A stretch of 64,000 bases of DNA from Neptunomonas phycophila (GCF_001922575.1 NZ_MRCI01000001.1:1612001-1676000); one strand, 5' to 3'; numbered from the stretch's first letter, positions 54,399 to 63,088 are shown. Notes: a model not told the origin generated them from the letters alone. Numbers and translations: made by a program.

Positions 54399-56017
54399 GC
54401 CGATTGCTTATAAATCGCGGCAGACGGGTTATCGCTCATACGTGGATCGTTATCCAGTATATCAATGCCTGTTACCGCTCTGTACGAATGCATATACCCT
54501 TGAATCGACTCTCGCCAATAGGTCGCCCAGCTACCCGCCACACTGCTTTGCTTCACTTGGCTCCAATTGACATTACGGATTGAAACCATCAATTGCTCAC
54601 CAAAATTCGCTAGGTTAACAAAATGCTGCATACTATGGTTTGGCCAACCTTGTATACGCTTCATGTGCTCTACTCTGTCCATCCAGCCCTCTGATTGAGG
54701 CACCATCAAGCGACCATTTAAAAACTCTCTCATTTCAGGACGCGCCATAATCCATTGCATCATCAGCATTTCTTTTCGTGCAACCGTAGGCAAATCACCA
54801 AATTGATTATGCGCGCCTTCTGCTAACTTAATATGCACGTCATAAATAGCATTCATGACCGGGAATGGATCAGCACGCACGGTGACATCATCGGTTTGGC
54901 GGTGGAACTCTGATGCTATGTGTAGCAACTTATGAAACTCACCCAGAAAACCAACTCGACTATCTGCGGGCCGAAGCTTAGGCACAGCGGTTCCTTGTAG
55001 CTGGATGCCATAGTGGTGATCGTATTCATAAGCACGCCTTACCAAACTAAGACGCTTACCTTCATTTTGAATAAAGCCCCAAATAAGGTTATTGAGCGGA
55101 CGCAATGGGTCGATCTCCAAATGCGCTAATGGATCTGGCCCTTGTTTTACACTACTTCTATTTTGAAAGCGTAATGCAATTCGATTAAAGGCCTGCATAA
55201 GAAGGCTTTCTTCGATCCAGTAAGACCAAATTAACTCAATAGGACAAAATGCCAGCGGCTTGAGATGCTGACGGCCTATTTGCAACCGAGAGCCTGAGCA
55301 TTCATCTTGCCGCGACTCAACCTGCCAATCAGGCAATTTACTTTCAACAATATGTTGTAAATAATCGCCATGCTTTGGTGCTTCATGATCGAATATTCGC
55401 TCGTACATGAACTTTTCGGTAATGCTATCTAATAACTCATAAGAATTTACACCGTAGTTGTTAAACAACTGGCTGTGTTCATCTATCGTCGTTTGATGTG
55501 CGCCATTAATAGCACAGCTTGAATTGGCAAGCTCCTTATCGACATAGGCCAAAAAGTTAGCAAAACCAATATTAACGGTGACGTTTTGAATACTAGCCCA
55601 CATAGCTTCATGCTCATCCGTCATAAAATCATGCGAGGTAATGGCAACAGTTGGAATACTCTCCTGTTTATTATAGTGGGCCTCTGTGTCAGCCGTGGCT
55701 TGTGTATGCTCATCTAATTCATACATAATTACGGGGCTGTTTACATCATCCAGCCCAACTAGCCGCTGTGTAACGCGAACAGGCACACCCTCTCGCAAAA
55801 AATCAATTTTCAGCTGCCCATCCCCAGCGGCTTGCAATGCATCAAACGCAATCAGAAAGTGTCCTTTCTCATCACTTACATCGGATTGCGGCACTTGCGG
55901 TTTAGCCGCGTTAACTATATGAGAAACGACCTGTACCTGGCTAACAGGCTGTCCATTTCTATCTACGATACAGCCTTTACATAAAGGCGCTTTACTACTT
56001 TTTCCTGTAGGTGACAT
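54395..56017 (-). CDS. Large protein with carboxypeptidase-regulatory-like N-terminus, unknown
   Basis: A 540-aa protein, last in the five-gene unit. Residues about 15-95 (CIVDRNGQPVSQVQVVSHIV, then SDEKGHFLIAF) have the order of a carboxypeptidase-regulatory or Ig-like beta sandwich. The rest is helical and rich in His, Trp and aromatic residues, with no catalytic motif I recognise (LWSIQNVTVNIGF-like segments, FHKLLHIASEFHRQTDDV, WMDRVEHMKRIQGWPNH). No signal peptide. AAGGAG lies eight bases before the ATG; the gene begins 16 bases after the metallopeptidase gene. Perhaps the structural or cargo component of the system. Confidence 0.7.
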   Translation of the reverse strand: MSPTGKSSKAPLCKGCIVDRNGQPVSQVQVVSHIVNAAKPQVPQSDVSDEKGHFLIAFDALQAAGDGQLKIDFLREGVPVRVTQRLVGLDDVNSPVIMYELDEHTQATADTEAHYNKQESIPTVAITSHDFMTDEHEAMWASIQNVTVNIGFANFLAYVDKELANSSCAINGAHQTTIDEHSQLFNNYGVNSYELLDSITEKFMYERIFDHEAPKHGDYLQHIVESKLPDWQVESRQDECSGSRLQIGRQHLKPLAFCPIELIWSYWIEESLLMQAFNRIALRFQNRSSVKQGPDPLAHLEIDPLRPLNNLIWGFIQNEGKRLSLVRRAYEYDHHYGIQLQGTAVPKLRPADSRVGFLGEFHKLLHIASEFHRQTDDVTVRADPFPVMNAIYDVHIKLAEGAHNQFGDLPTVARKEMLMMQWIMARPEMREFLNGRLMVPQSEGWMDRVEHMKRIQGWPNHSMQHFVNLANFGEQLMVSIRNVNWSQVKQSSVAGSWATYWRESIQGYMHSYRAVTGIDILDNDPRMSDNPSAAIYKQSA

Positions 56018-56033
56018 AGTTATTTCTCCTTAA

Positions 56034-57305
56034 TTATGCGGCCTTTAACAGCTGCATTTTCTTGCTCGGATTTCCATTTAGCGCCCAATGCTGAAGCAAG
56101 CGATGCAATAGTTCGGACTCTTCATGGCTATCAATTTCACCATCCGCTCTTGCTTGGCCTAGCACTGAAAAAACACGCGTAGGGGCTGCCTGAAACATCC
56201 CACTTGGGTCTAGCTGCCATCGTTTGTATATCGATCGAGACTGCGACGTTGGCAAGGCAAAAAAACCTTGCTTTAAGTGAGTTTGATGACTGTCAAAGAG
56301 GCGACAAAGTAGCCGTATAAAGGCGGGCATTTCTTCAAGTAATGCAGAAAACAGACTAGGCTCTTTAGATCGGCTCATCGGGTATCTTGCCAACCAGCAT
56401 TGGCGAAGCCTTCTCCATTGCGGATCAGGAAACAAGACCTCACCTATCGCTAAATTCAACATAACCCTAATCCAAGGGATAGGATGTGGATCACGCGAAT
56501 CCTTGCGATACACAAGCGCATCCGGTAGAGAGATCACCGACATCAAACCCAGACTGGCAGCCACCCCTAAGCGGCTGATCGCCCAAAAGTCAGCTAGAAT
56601 TTCAGATCGCCACTTAACCCAATGCTTTACCGTTTGGGGGACAAGGTGAGAATGGTCATGTAACGATTGAGCCAGCGATGTTAACAACCCCAACATAACG
56701 GCAGACTGATGCCCAACTTCATGATACAGAGAACCGGCTATCCCCGTTCCGACCATTCGCTCACGAGGTATTCTGACCAAACCTACCGGATTTAATGAAC
56801 CGCCCGGTAATTTTGTATGAGCTCGACGGATAGCAGCCCCGTGACCTCGGTCTAAATAACTCAACAAAATGGGTGCCGGAGTCTCTTTCGGCAGCCCTAG
56901 TGCATCTTGAGCAGCTACATCTAAACCCGCTAACCAGCGATCATATTGGTGCTCACTTCGTTGCGTTAATACGTCCGCAAAAATATCAATTTGCTCAAGA
57001 ACAGCATTAAAATGCAGTCGTAAATTGACAAATTGTTGATTAGCGCGAGCAATAACGCGTTTAGAAGACAAATGACGCACCGAATCCATCTGCTCTAACT
57101 CTTGAAGTAAAACGACCAGAGTTTGATTCAGCTCTCTTTTTTGCTTAAGCAGATGCGAGTCGATCACAGATAGCGCTTTTGGGTAAGGCAACGCAGCGCG
57201 TGTCATGGGAATGGTGAGGCTTAGCGGCTGCAAGCGCTCTAAGCGAGTTTGCAGCGCTAAGACTTCATCCCTAATGAGACGCAGTGTCATCGTAACGGTA
57301 TTCAC
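56034..57305 (-). CDS. Putative zinc metallopeptidase with TerB-like C-terminus
   Basis: A 423-aa protein. GTG 57305 follows AGGAGTGGGG by seven bases and overlaps the previous stop as GTGA. The N-terminal 140 residues are helical and may form coiled coil. HEVGH at 195-199 in GSLYHEVGHQSAVMLG and SEILADF at 234-240 (candidate third ligand E235) fit a gluzincin-type zinc site. The C-terminal 50 residues (VFSVLGQARADGEIDSHEESELLHRLLQ) resemble a TerB-like domain. No signal peptide. Its place behind three small tag-bearing proteins suggests it processes them. No named family recognised. Confidence 0.75.
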   Translation of the reverse strand: MNTVTMTLRLIRDEVLALQTRLERLQPLSLTIPMTRAALPYPKALSVIDSHLLKQKRELNQTLVVLLQELEQMDSVRHLSSKRVIARANQQFVNLRLHFNAVLEQIDIFADVLTQRSEHQYDRWLAGLDVAAQDALGLPKETPAPILLSYLDRGHGAAIRRAHTKLPGGSLNPVGLVRIPRERMVGTGIAGSLYHEVGHQSAVMLGLLTSLAQSLHDHSHLVPQTVKHWVKWRSEILADFWAISRLGVAASLGLMSVISLPDALVYRKDSRDPHPIPWIRVMLNLAIGEVLFPDPQWRRLRQCWLARYPMSRSKEPSLFSALLEEMPAFIRLLCRLFDSHQTHLKQGFFALPTSQSRSIYKRWQLDPSGMFQAAPTRVFSVLGQARADGEIDSHEESELLHRLLQHWALNGNPSKKMQLLKAA

Positions 57306-57871
57306 CGCCCCACTCCTGATAAGACTACCTGCCCGTTTTGACGATACCAGCGCCCTGATTGGCGCTGCCGACCACCCTGGCGACGTATGCGTGATTGTAA
57401 TAATCGTTGAATTTTTAGAGGTGTATTAATATCGGGTCGTTCGCTGATAGTTCCTAACGTTTGAGTTACAGCATTGACGACTTTAGTAGCAGACTCAAAA
57501 TCAAGTTCTGCGTCCAACTCATTGAAAAGGCCTGATATTTTGTCTTTTAGAAAATGATATGTCGGCTCAATATCGTCATAGTGATGCGTCACAGTCTTGG
57601 CTATCTTTTCGTATTTGGGTTTACCTGTCGCAACGCTAGCAATGGTCCCCACCAAAGGGATTGCCTTCTTAGCAACCGCATCAATACTTTTCTTTTGCTT
57701 ATCAGTAATGGAACGCCCTAACTTTTTCGCGCCCCACTGAATCAGACTGCCCAATGCGTAATCTAACTCCCCTTCTTCTGCAGCCTTCACTAACATGGCC
57801 GCCGCCTTTTTGTTTTGACTAGGCGTCAAATAATAATGTGAATCCTCGGTCACTCGGTTTAGTGTATGCAT
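57302..57871 (-). CDS. GRWYR-motif protein 2 (189 aa)
   Basis: Paralogue of the 213-aa protein at 58122-58763. ELDYALGSLIQWGAKKLG, then AVAKKAIPLVGTIASVA, then ELDFESATKVVNAV align with the equivalent stretches there, with the same spacing from ELDY to the AKxAxP segment. It lacks the acidic N-terminus and most of the glycine zipper. The C-terminus is Arg/Gln-rich and ends SGRWYRQNGQVVLSG. No signal peptide. AAGGA lies eight bases before ATG 57871, and the stop overlaps the next gene by four bases. Function unknown. Confidence 0.8.
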   Translation of the reverse strand: MHTLNRVTEDSHYYLTPSQNKKAAAMLVKAAEEGELDYALGSLIQWGAKKLGRSITDKQKKSIDAVAKKAIPLVGTIASVATGKPKYEKIAKTVTHHYDDIEPTYHFLKDKISGLFNELDAELDFESATKVVNAVTQTLGTISERPDINTPLKIQRLLQSRIRRQGGRQRQSGRWYRQNGQVVLSGVGR

Positions 57872-57875
57872 CGCT

Positions 57876-58097
57876 CTATTCCTTGTTTTTTACTGGGCCG
57901 TCATGCATGCAACAAGCTGCATCAATCAAAATTATTTGATTGTCACGCCTTACCCATCGCCCACTTCTGGGTTGCTGCTTCGCATTCACCGGCTTAGGTA
58001 CAGACTTCCTTTTTGTGTCAGCTATGCTGTGCTGACTGGACTCCATTTGGCCTTCTTCGTTAATCAGCGGTGCTGACGACAGGTCGACATCGTGCAT
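57876..58097 (-). CDS. GRWYR-motif protein 3 (73 aa)
   Basis: A short protein whose N-terminal 43 residues are low in complexity and whose residues about 45-59 read SGRWVRRDNQIILID, the same motif as at the C-termini of its two neighbours. A Cys pair (AACCMHD) and charged tail follow the motif. GAGGTGA lies before ATG 58097. It begins 24 bases after the stop of the first gene and stops four bases before the next start. Reads like a carrier of the tag alone. Function unknown. Confidence 0.7.
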   Translation of the reverse strand: MHDVDLSSAPLINEEGQMESSQHSIADTKRKSVPKPVNAKQQPRSGRWVRRDNQIILIDAACCMHDGPVKNKE

Positions 58098-58121
58098 GGT
58101 TCACCTCATCTAATAAGTAGA

Positions 58122-58763
58122 TTACAAGCCTTGAATCACAATATTCCCGCCACGGCGATACCAGCGTCCTTTGGTCGCAATAGCTCGATTGGAACGAGTT
58201 CGGTTTGATAACCCACGAGAAGCTTGTTGTGAGGCAGGGAGTTTTTTGAACGCTTGCTTTACAGCCACTTGAGCCGCTTGTTTAGGCGGTAGCTGCGTTT
58301 GCAAAGCAGGAAGTTTGTTAGCAGCGGACTTAGCGAGTTTTACGACCTGACGCGCAGTTTCAAGATCCATTTCTTGATCCTGGAACTCCATCTCTAGATT
58401 AGAAGCGACGGCACTGGCTAACTGCCCACCAATAGCGCCTCCTATGCCTGGAGCTATTGCATTACCTAGCATGGCACCAGCCGTTGGCAATGCACTTTTT
58501 GCAACACCTTTCAACGTACCTAATAGGGCTTTACCAGCACGAGACTTAACAAACCCCTTCGCTGACTTAATGAGCTTAGAGAAAAAATAATCGAGTTCGG
58601 CTTCATCGCTGATTTCTAACAATTCAGCCGCCAACTCCATTTCATTGTCTAACTCATCCTCCATAAATCCATCAAATTCGTCATCCAGCTCATCGTCAAA
58701 CTCATCGTCCATTTCGCTATCGTGATAGCCTGACATTTCGTAATCCATTTCTTCATCAAACAT
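58122..58763 (-). CDS. GRWYR-motif protein 1 (213 aa), acidic N-terminus and glycine zipper
   Basis: First gene of the five-gene unit. ATG 58763 is preferred to 58829 since GGAGA lies seven bases upstream and only this start lies behind the -24/-12 promoter. Residues 1-48 are very acidic (repeats of DDEFDDELDDEFD type). ELDYFFSKLIKSAKG follows, then LKGVAKSALPTAGAML and GNAIAPGIGGAIGGQLASAV, a glycine zipper like those in self-associating or membrane-inserting peptides. A second helical block MDLETARQVVKLAKSAANK leads to a basic tail ending KGRWYRRGGNIVIQGL. No signal peptide. Function unknown; self-assembly or pore formation are options. Confidence 0.85.
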   Translation of the reverse strand: MFDEEMDYEMSGYHDSEMDDEFDDELDDEFDGFMEDELDNEMELAAELLEISDEAELDYFFSKLIKSAKGFVKSRAGKALLGTLKGVAKSALPTAGAMLGNAIAPGIGGAIGGQLASAVASNLEMEFQDQEMDLETARQVVKLAKSAANKLPALQTQLPPKQAAQVAVKQAFKKLPASQQASRGLSNRTRSNRAIATKGRWYRRGGNIVIQGL

Positions 58764-58817
58764 GACGTTGTCTCCATTTAGAATGTTGTTAACTGTGGTG
58801 AGTAACAAGCAAGCTAT

Positions 58818-58834
58818 CGCGAAGAACATGCCAA
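58818..58834 (-). promoter_or_regulatory. Sigma-54 (-24/-12) promoter of the GRWYR unit
   Basis: On the minus strand TTGGCATG-N4-TCGCG places GG and GC exactly 12 bases apart, as in TGGCAC-N5-TTGC promoters; one base in each box differs from consensus. The expected start is near 58808, about 45 bases before the first ATG. Confidence 0.7.
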
Positions 58835-58907
58835 TTAAGAAAAATTACTTTTAAATCAGATAATTGGATGAAAAAAGAAAAAGATTCAGTTTTTATGGGG
58901 CAGGATT

Positions 58908-58925
58908 AGCGAAATCCGTTTCGCT
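58908..58925. promoter_or_regulatory. Inverted repeat 1, candidate enhancer site
   Basis: AGCGAAATCCGTTTCGCT is a perfect seven-base inverted repeat with a four-base centre, about 108 bases upstream of the predicted sigma-54 start. Confidence 0.6.
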
Positions 58926-58938
58926 AACTATGATAGAT

Positions 58939-58957
58939 TTTTCGCTTAAAGCGAAAA
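58939..58957. promoter_or_regulatory. Inverted repeat 2, candidate enhancer site
   Basis: TTTTCGCTTAAAGCGAAAA is a nine-base inverted repeat about one central base and uses the same AGCGAAA/TTTCGCT half-sites as repeat 1. Centre about 140 bases upstream of the predicted start. Confidence 0.6.
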
Positions 58958-58973
58958 CCGTATCGGAGCAGAG

Positions 58974-59834
58974 TTACAAGGTTTTTGCTCTACTTTGCAT
59001 AGCAACAAAACCAGCAATCACAATTAAAATAACACCAAGCCACGTATGTATTGCCACTGATTCATCCCATATCCACCACCCAAATAAAGTCGCAAACAGA
59101 ATAGATCCATAAGTGAAGGGCCCTAGTTGTCCGGCCGGCGCATAAGCATAGCCTTTACTCAGCATTAGTTGCGCAGCTGTTGATGTCATAGCCAACACTA
59201 ATAACCAGATAAATTGATGCGTGTTGGGCATAACCCAAACAATTGCCGCCGGGACAGCCGCAAGCATGGTGCTAAATAGCGCAAAGTAAAAAACGATACG
59301 CTGAGGGCTTTCAGACAGCACCATACGCCTAACGGTAACTTTTGCTAACGCTCCCAACATTGCACCTAACACGGCGACTAAGACAGCAAGATTAAAATCA
59401 CTGCCATGAGGGTTAAGCACAATATAAACGCCGACAAAACCAATCAAAATGGCATAAATGGCGTAGCGATTGATGCGCTCGTTAAGCCACCAAAATGCGA
59501 AAAAAGGTACAAAAAATGGCGAGGTTTGCTTTAGCAAGGCGGCTTGCGCTAAGGGTAGATGCCCCCATGCGTAATACAAACAGCTCATGGCTGATACCCC
59601 AACAGCGGCACGCATAAAATGATAACGTAGTAATTGGGTTCTTATAGCCTGATTACCGTGCTTTAAAAACCAGGGTATCAGCAGAACCAATCCAAACGCA
59701 TTACGGAAGAAGACAATAACTTCTGTGGGCAGATCACCACTGATCTGCTTAATAACCATGCCCGATAATACAAGAAAGAGTTCAGACCCTAGTATAAGCA
59801 AGGCTCCCGTTAGTAATCTTTTATCGAACATCAT
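58974..59834 (-). CDS. EamA/DMT-family transporter
   Basis: A 286-aa inner membrane protein with two EamA repeats and about ten membrane segments. IKQISGDLPTEVIVFFRNAFGLVLL and ALLKQTSPFFVPFFAFWWLNERIN in the first half have counterparts in the second (LMLSKGYAYAPAGQLGPFTYGSILFATLFGWWIWDE). Such proteins export or import metabolites; the substrate is not predictable. Two Met codons start the protein (M1 or M2). It lies upstream of the five-gene unit on the same strand, with about 130 bases and the regulatory sites between. Confidence 0.92.
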   Translation of the reverse strand: MMFDKRLLTGALLILGSELFLVLSGMVIKQISGDLPTEVIVFFRNAFGLVLLIPWFLKHGNQAIRTQLLRYHFMRAAVGVSAMSCLYYAWGHLPLAQAALLKQTSPFFVPFFAFWWLNERINRYAIYAILIGFVGVYIVLNPHGSDFNLAVLVAVLGAMLGALAKVTVRRMVLSESPQRIVFYFALFSTMLAAVPAAIVWVMPNTHQFIWLLVLAMTSTAAQLMLSKGYAYAPAGQLGPFTYGSILFATLFGWWIWDESVAIHTWLGVILIVIAGFVAMQSRAKTL

Positions 59835-59844
59835 ATCCGGCCAT

Positions 59845-59870
59845 AAAAAAGCACTCTAGATGAGTGCTTT
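59845..59870 (-). terminator. Terminator of the M16C peptidase gene
   Basis: On the minus strand AAAGCACTC, a short loop and GAGTGCTTT are followed by more T. Confidence 0.88.
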
Positions 59871-59938
59871 AAAATACAATCTAAGGGTGTATCAGGGCGC
59901 TTTTGGCAAACCCCGATAAACCCCAAACGGCAATTGAT

Positions 59939-62854
59939 TTAAATAGCGATTATTTCGAATTGATCCGAAAACGGCTTCGCTTTTTCAGCGCTAGTCACAG
60001 CCGTCAAGCTCGCATGATCACCCGTTAGGTAAGTGCTAGCCACACGCTTGAGATCATCAATAGTCACTTGCAAAATGCGTTGGCGGAATGCTTTTCTATG
60101 CTCAGCATCGCGCCCAAACAAATTACTGTGATAATCGCCTTTGGCTTCTCCGGCTGGAGAGCCTGGTTTATCAATCGAACTCACTACGCCCAATATTGCT
60201 TCTTCTAAGCGGCTGTAATCGTGATCAGTGCTAAGCAACCAGTCGATTGACTTATCGAAGTCTTCGAATGTTTCCATTAAGCGTGGGTCTCGGTAAGAGA
60301 AAAAGCGGAAAACAGCATCACCACTATCCTGTCCAGCACCGGAACCGTATGCCCCACCCTTCTCACGAATAGCTCGGTGCAAATAACCATTGCGCAAAAA
60401 ATCACCCAACACAGTCAATGCGGCCGAGTCTTCATGATCAACAGCTACAGTAGGATACGCTTTAGCACAGAAGCTCACTTGTGTACTGGTCGTCCAAAGC
60501 TGCTTCACGGGTTCTCGTGTTGTTGGTAGCGATAGCAAATCAGCTGTGGGAGACGTTGCCGTGCTCCAGCAATCATTCAAAGTACCCACTAGGTCGTCTT
60601 TTAACTCAGGCTCAGCAACCAATAAGAAACGGCGAGGTGATGATTTAATTTTTTCATGCAATGCATGAAGCGCATCGCTCAAGAGCTGCAGTTGATTAGC
60701 GTCTTCTATTTCTTTATCAAGCTTTTTAATGGCCTTAATGCTGGCTAAACCACGTGTCTTCTGCGTAACAGCCGCTACCGGACTAAACTTAGCGGTAGCT
60801 GCCAAAATAGCCAGGCTATGCCCTTGCCCTGTGATACCTTGCTCTTTACGGCTGCGTTGCTGTGCAACTAACTCTTGGATGCGAGTTTTTTCATCAAAAC
60901 GGGCATGGTTGAGTGTTTCTTCGAGCAGTTGAGTTAATGCGGCTTGGTTCTTGACCAATGCTTTGCCAGATAGAACAAAATACGCTTTAACGTCCTGCTC
61001 GCTATCAGTGGCGCCTCGCATCGTGGTGTAGGCACTAATTCCGCCCGTTAATGCAGCATGATGCTGTTGGTTTTCTTGATAAGAACGCTCTTTACAACCG
61101 AGCTCTGTCATACCAATACAGAATAAAGGCAGCAGTTCTATCTCCTGATCAGTCAACGCAGGCAAGTCAATGACAATTTGTTGGTAGACTAATCCGTTTG
61201 TGCCCTGCCCGTACCAATTAACAGGCTGCTCCCCAACCGATAGCTGCTCACTTTCTGGAACATAAATCGAACTTGGCACATCTTCAAGCGTTACTTTTGG
61301 CAAAATCGATTCGTCATCTTCTTGCAACTGTCGCGCTTCTAAAGCGGCCGCTTGATCAATAATGGCTTGTTTTTGCTCTTCGTCCAAAGATGCTTTAATC
61401 GCCGCTAAACGGGCACTCTCATCAGCATCTTTTAACGCAGTCATGCCATTATCTGGGCGTAACGTCACTCGAACACGGTGCATGTTTTCGAGTAATAACG
61501 TACGAATCATATCAGGAATAAAGTTAGTATCCTTAATATCCTCACGTAGCTCGTCAATAACTGGGTCTAAGTTCAGTAAGGCTATAGGATCACCTCTATG
61601 AACGGCCGGCGACATTGCCGCCATGATGAGGTTTAATCCATAGGGATAGCCGTCACCACTGAGTTCACGCTGGTTTAATTCCAATTGGTGTAACTGTGCT
61701 TCAACAACAGATTGCTCAACACCTTCGTCAGCCACTTTTTGTAAAGTATCTAACACTAATTGCTCAAACGCGGCCGCATGCTCTGGATCACTCCCCTGCA
61801 AACCACACATAAATGACATTTGTCGATTTGAGTCTTCTAATCCGCACAACGGCGATGGTGAGCTACCTAACTCTGTACTTTCTAACGCAAGACGCAGAGG
61901 ACTAGAGCTGTTATCAAGTAAAACACGAGACAGTAAGTGTGCTTTGAGCTGCGCCTTAAGGTCGATGGAAGGCCCTAGCAACCATGCAAGCATATGATGC
62001 GTTTGTTCTTCGGTGTTTTCATCATCCAAAGCGTAGGCTTCTTCGACGCGAACAGGCGAGAAATAGCGCTTTTCATCTGGAACGGAAATATCAACATCAA
62101 GTTTTTCAAAACGGCTTAACGCTTGCTCTTCAAAACGTGTTTGCAGCTCTTCAACAGGGATATTACCGAATGTCATGATTACAGCGTTGCTAGGATGATA
62201 ATGCGTTCGATAAAATTCAAGCAGCTGCTCATAGCTTAAGTCGGTAATCGATTCAGGATCACCACCACTGTTGTAATGGTAAGTCACTGTTGGGAATAAG
62301 TGTTTAGTGACTGTTTGCCAAAGGATTGATGTTGCTGAGCTCATAGCCCCTTTCATTTCATTAAAGACAACCCCTTTGAACACTAAATCTGATTCAGCGT
62401 TGCCTTGCTCCTTAAACTCAACCCGATGACCTTCTTGAGCAAAATCTAACGGATCTAAACGAGAGAAAAAGGTAGCATCGAGATAGACATCTAATAAATT
62501 TAGAAAGTCTTTTTTGTTTTGACTAGCAAATGGGTACGCCGTCCAGTCTGAACTCGTAAACGCATTCATAAATGTATTAAGAGAACGTCGCGTCATCATA
62601 AAGAAAGGGTCACGCACGGGATAACGTTCACTACCGCACAATGCCGTGTGTTCTAAAATATGGGCAACCCCTGTTGAATCCATAGGGACTGTGCGAAAAG
62701 CAACAAGAAAAACATTTTCGTCTTGTTCTGCGGCAATATGAAAATGGGCCGCCCCTGTGGTTCGATGCTTATATTCGGACATCGTAACATTGAGAGATTC
62801 AATCGGTGCCGAACGAATAAATTCAAAACTTGGGTGGCCGGTACTCTGTGACAT
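59939..62854 (-). CDS. M16C-family insulinase-like metallopeptidase
   Basis: A 971-aa cytosolic enzyme of the PreP/M16C class, which degrades short peptides inside a closed chamber. The inverted zinc motif HILEH is at 65-69 in GVAHILEHTALCGSERYPV, with the third ligand in VVFNEMKGAM. RDPFFMMTRRSLNTFMNAFTSSDWTAYPF is the M16C signature. The C-terminal half keeps the chamber repeat (GGAYGSGAGQDSG, SPAGEAKGDYHSN). No signal peptide. Monocistronic with its own terminator. Confidence 0.95.
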   Translation of the reverse strand: MSQSTGHPSFEFIRSAPIESLNVTMSEYKHRTTGAAHFHIAAEQDENVFLVAFRTVPMDSTGVAHILEHTALCGSERYPVRDPFFMMTRRSLNTFMNAFTSSDWTAYPFASQNKKDFLNLLDVYLDATFFSRLDPLDFAQEGHRVEFKEQGNAESDLVFKGVVFNEMKGAMSSATSILWQTVTKHLFPTVTYHYNSGGDPESITDLSYEQLLEFYRTHYHPSNAVIMTFGNIPVEELQTRFEEQALSRFEKLDVDISVPDEKRYFSPVRVEEAYALDDENTEEQTHHMLAWLLGPSIDLKAQLKAHLLSRVLLDNSSSPLRLALESTELGSSPSPLCGLEDSNRQMSFMCGLQGSDPEHAAAFEQLVLDTLQKVADEGVEQSVVEAQLHQLELNQRELSGDGYPYGLNLIMAAMSPAVHRGDPIALLNLDPVIDELREDIKDTNFIPDMIRTLLLENMHRVRVTLRPDNGMTALKDADESARLAAIKASLDEEQKQAIIDQAAALEARQLQEDDESILPKVTLEDVPSSIYVPESEQLSVGEQPVNWYGQGTNGLVYQQIVIDLPALTDQEIELLPLFCIGMTELGCKERSYQENQQHHAALTGGISAYTTMRGATDSEQDVKAYFVLSGKALVKNQAALTQLLEETLNHARFDEKTRIQELVAQQRSRKEQGITGQGHSLAILAATAKFSPVAAVTQKTRGLASIKAIKKLDKEIEDANQLQLLSDALHALHEKIKSSPRRFLLVAEPELKDDLVGTLNDCWSTATSPTADLLSLPTTREPVKQLWTTSTQVSFCAKAYPTVAVDHEDSAALTVLGDFLRNGYLHRAIREKGGAYGSGAGQDSGDAVFRFFSYRDPRLMETFEDFDKSIDWLLSTDHDYSRLEEAILGVVSSIDKPGSPAGEAKGDYHSNLFGRDAEHRKAFRQRILQVTIDDLKRVASTYLTGDHASLTAVTSAEKAKPFSDQFEIIAI

Positions 62855-63066
62855 AAGTGATATACCTTGAAAGCTAACAAAACAGTTACAGCAAATTAAT
62901 TATCATTTCGATTGTAACGAGTTATACATCAATTGCGTATCAGAATTGTGAGTTTTGTAGTCTGCATAAAGAGACTATTTCTAGAAATGATCGTATTAAC
63001 GCCCCAAACTAGTGCGATAAGTCAAACCTTTGTCAGAAAACCACTATCTATCCATTGACTTTCTTA

Positions 63067-63081
63067 TTGTGCGGCGCACAA
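63067..63081. promoter_or_regulatory. Dyad upstream of the phasin -35
   Basis: TTGTGC-GGC-GCACAA, a six-base inverted repeat just before the -35 element. Its core TGC-N3-GCA is shared with the dyad at 63128-63142. Candidate PhaR site by analogy with PHA regulators that bind TGC-rich dyads. Confidence 0.5.
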
Positions 63082-63088
63082 AATAGTC

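Noticed and set aside
54325-54583. Two ORFs of 63-81 codons over the end of the sigma-54 activator gene
   Set aside because: They run across two real convergent genes in other frames and have no ribosome site.
58939-58957. Inverted repeat as an intrinsic terminator of the EamA gene
   Set aside because: There is almost no loop, no T run follows on the minus strand, and a second repeat with the same half-site lies next to it, so an operator is favoured.
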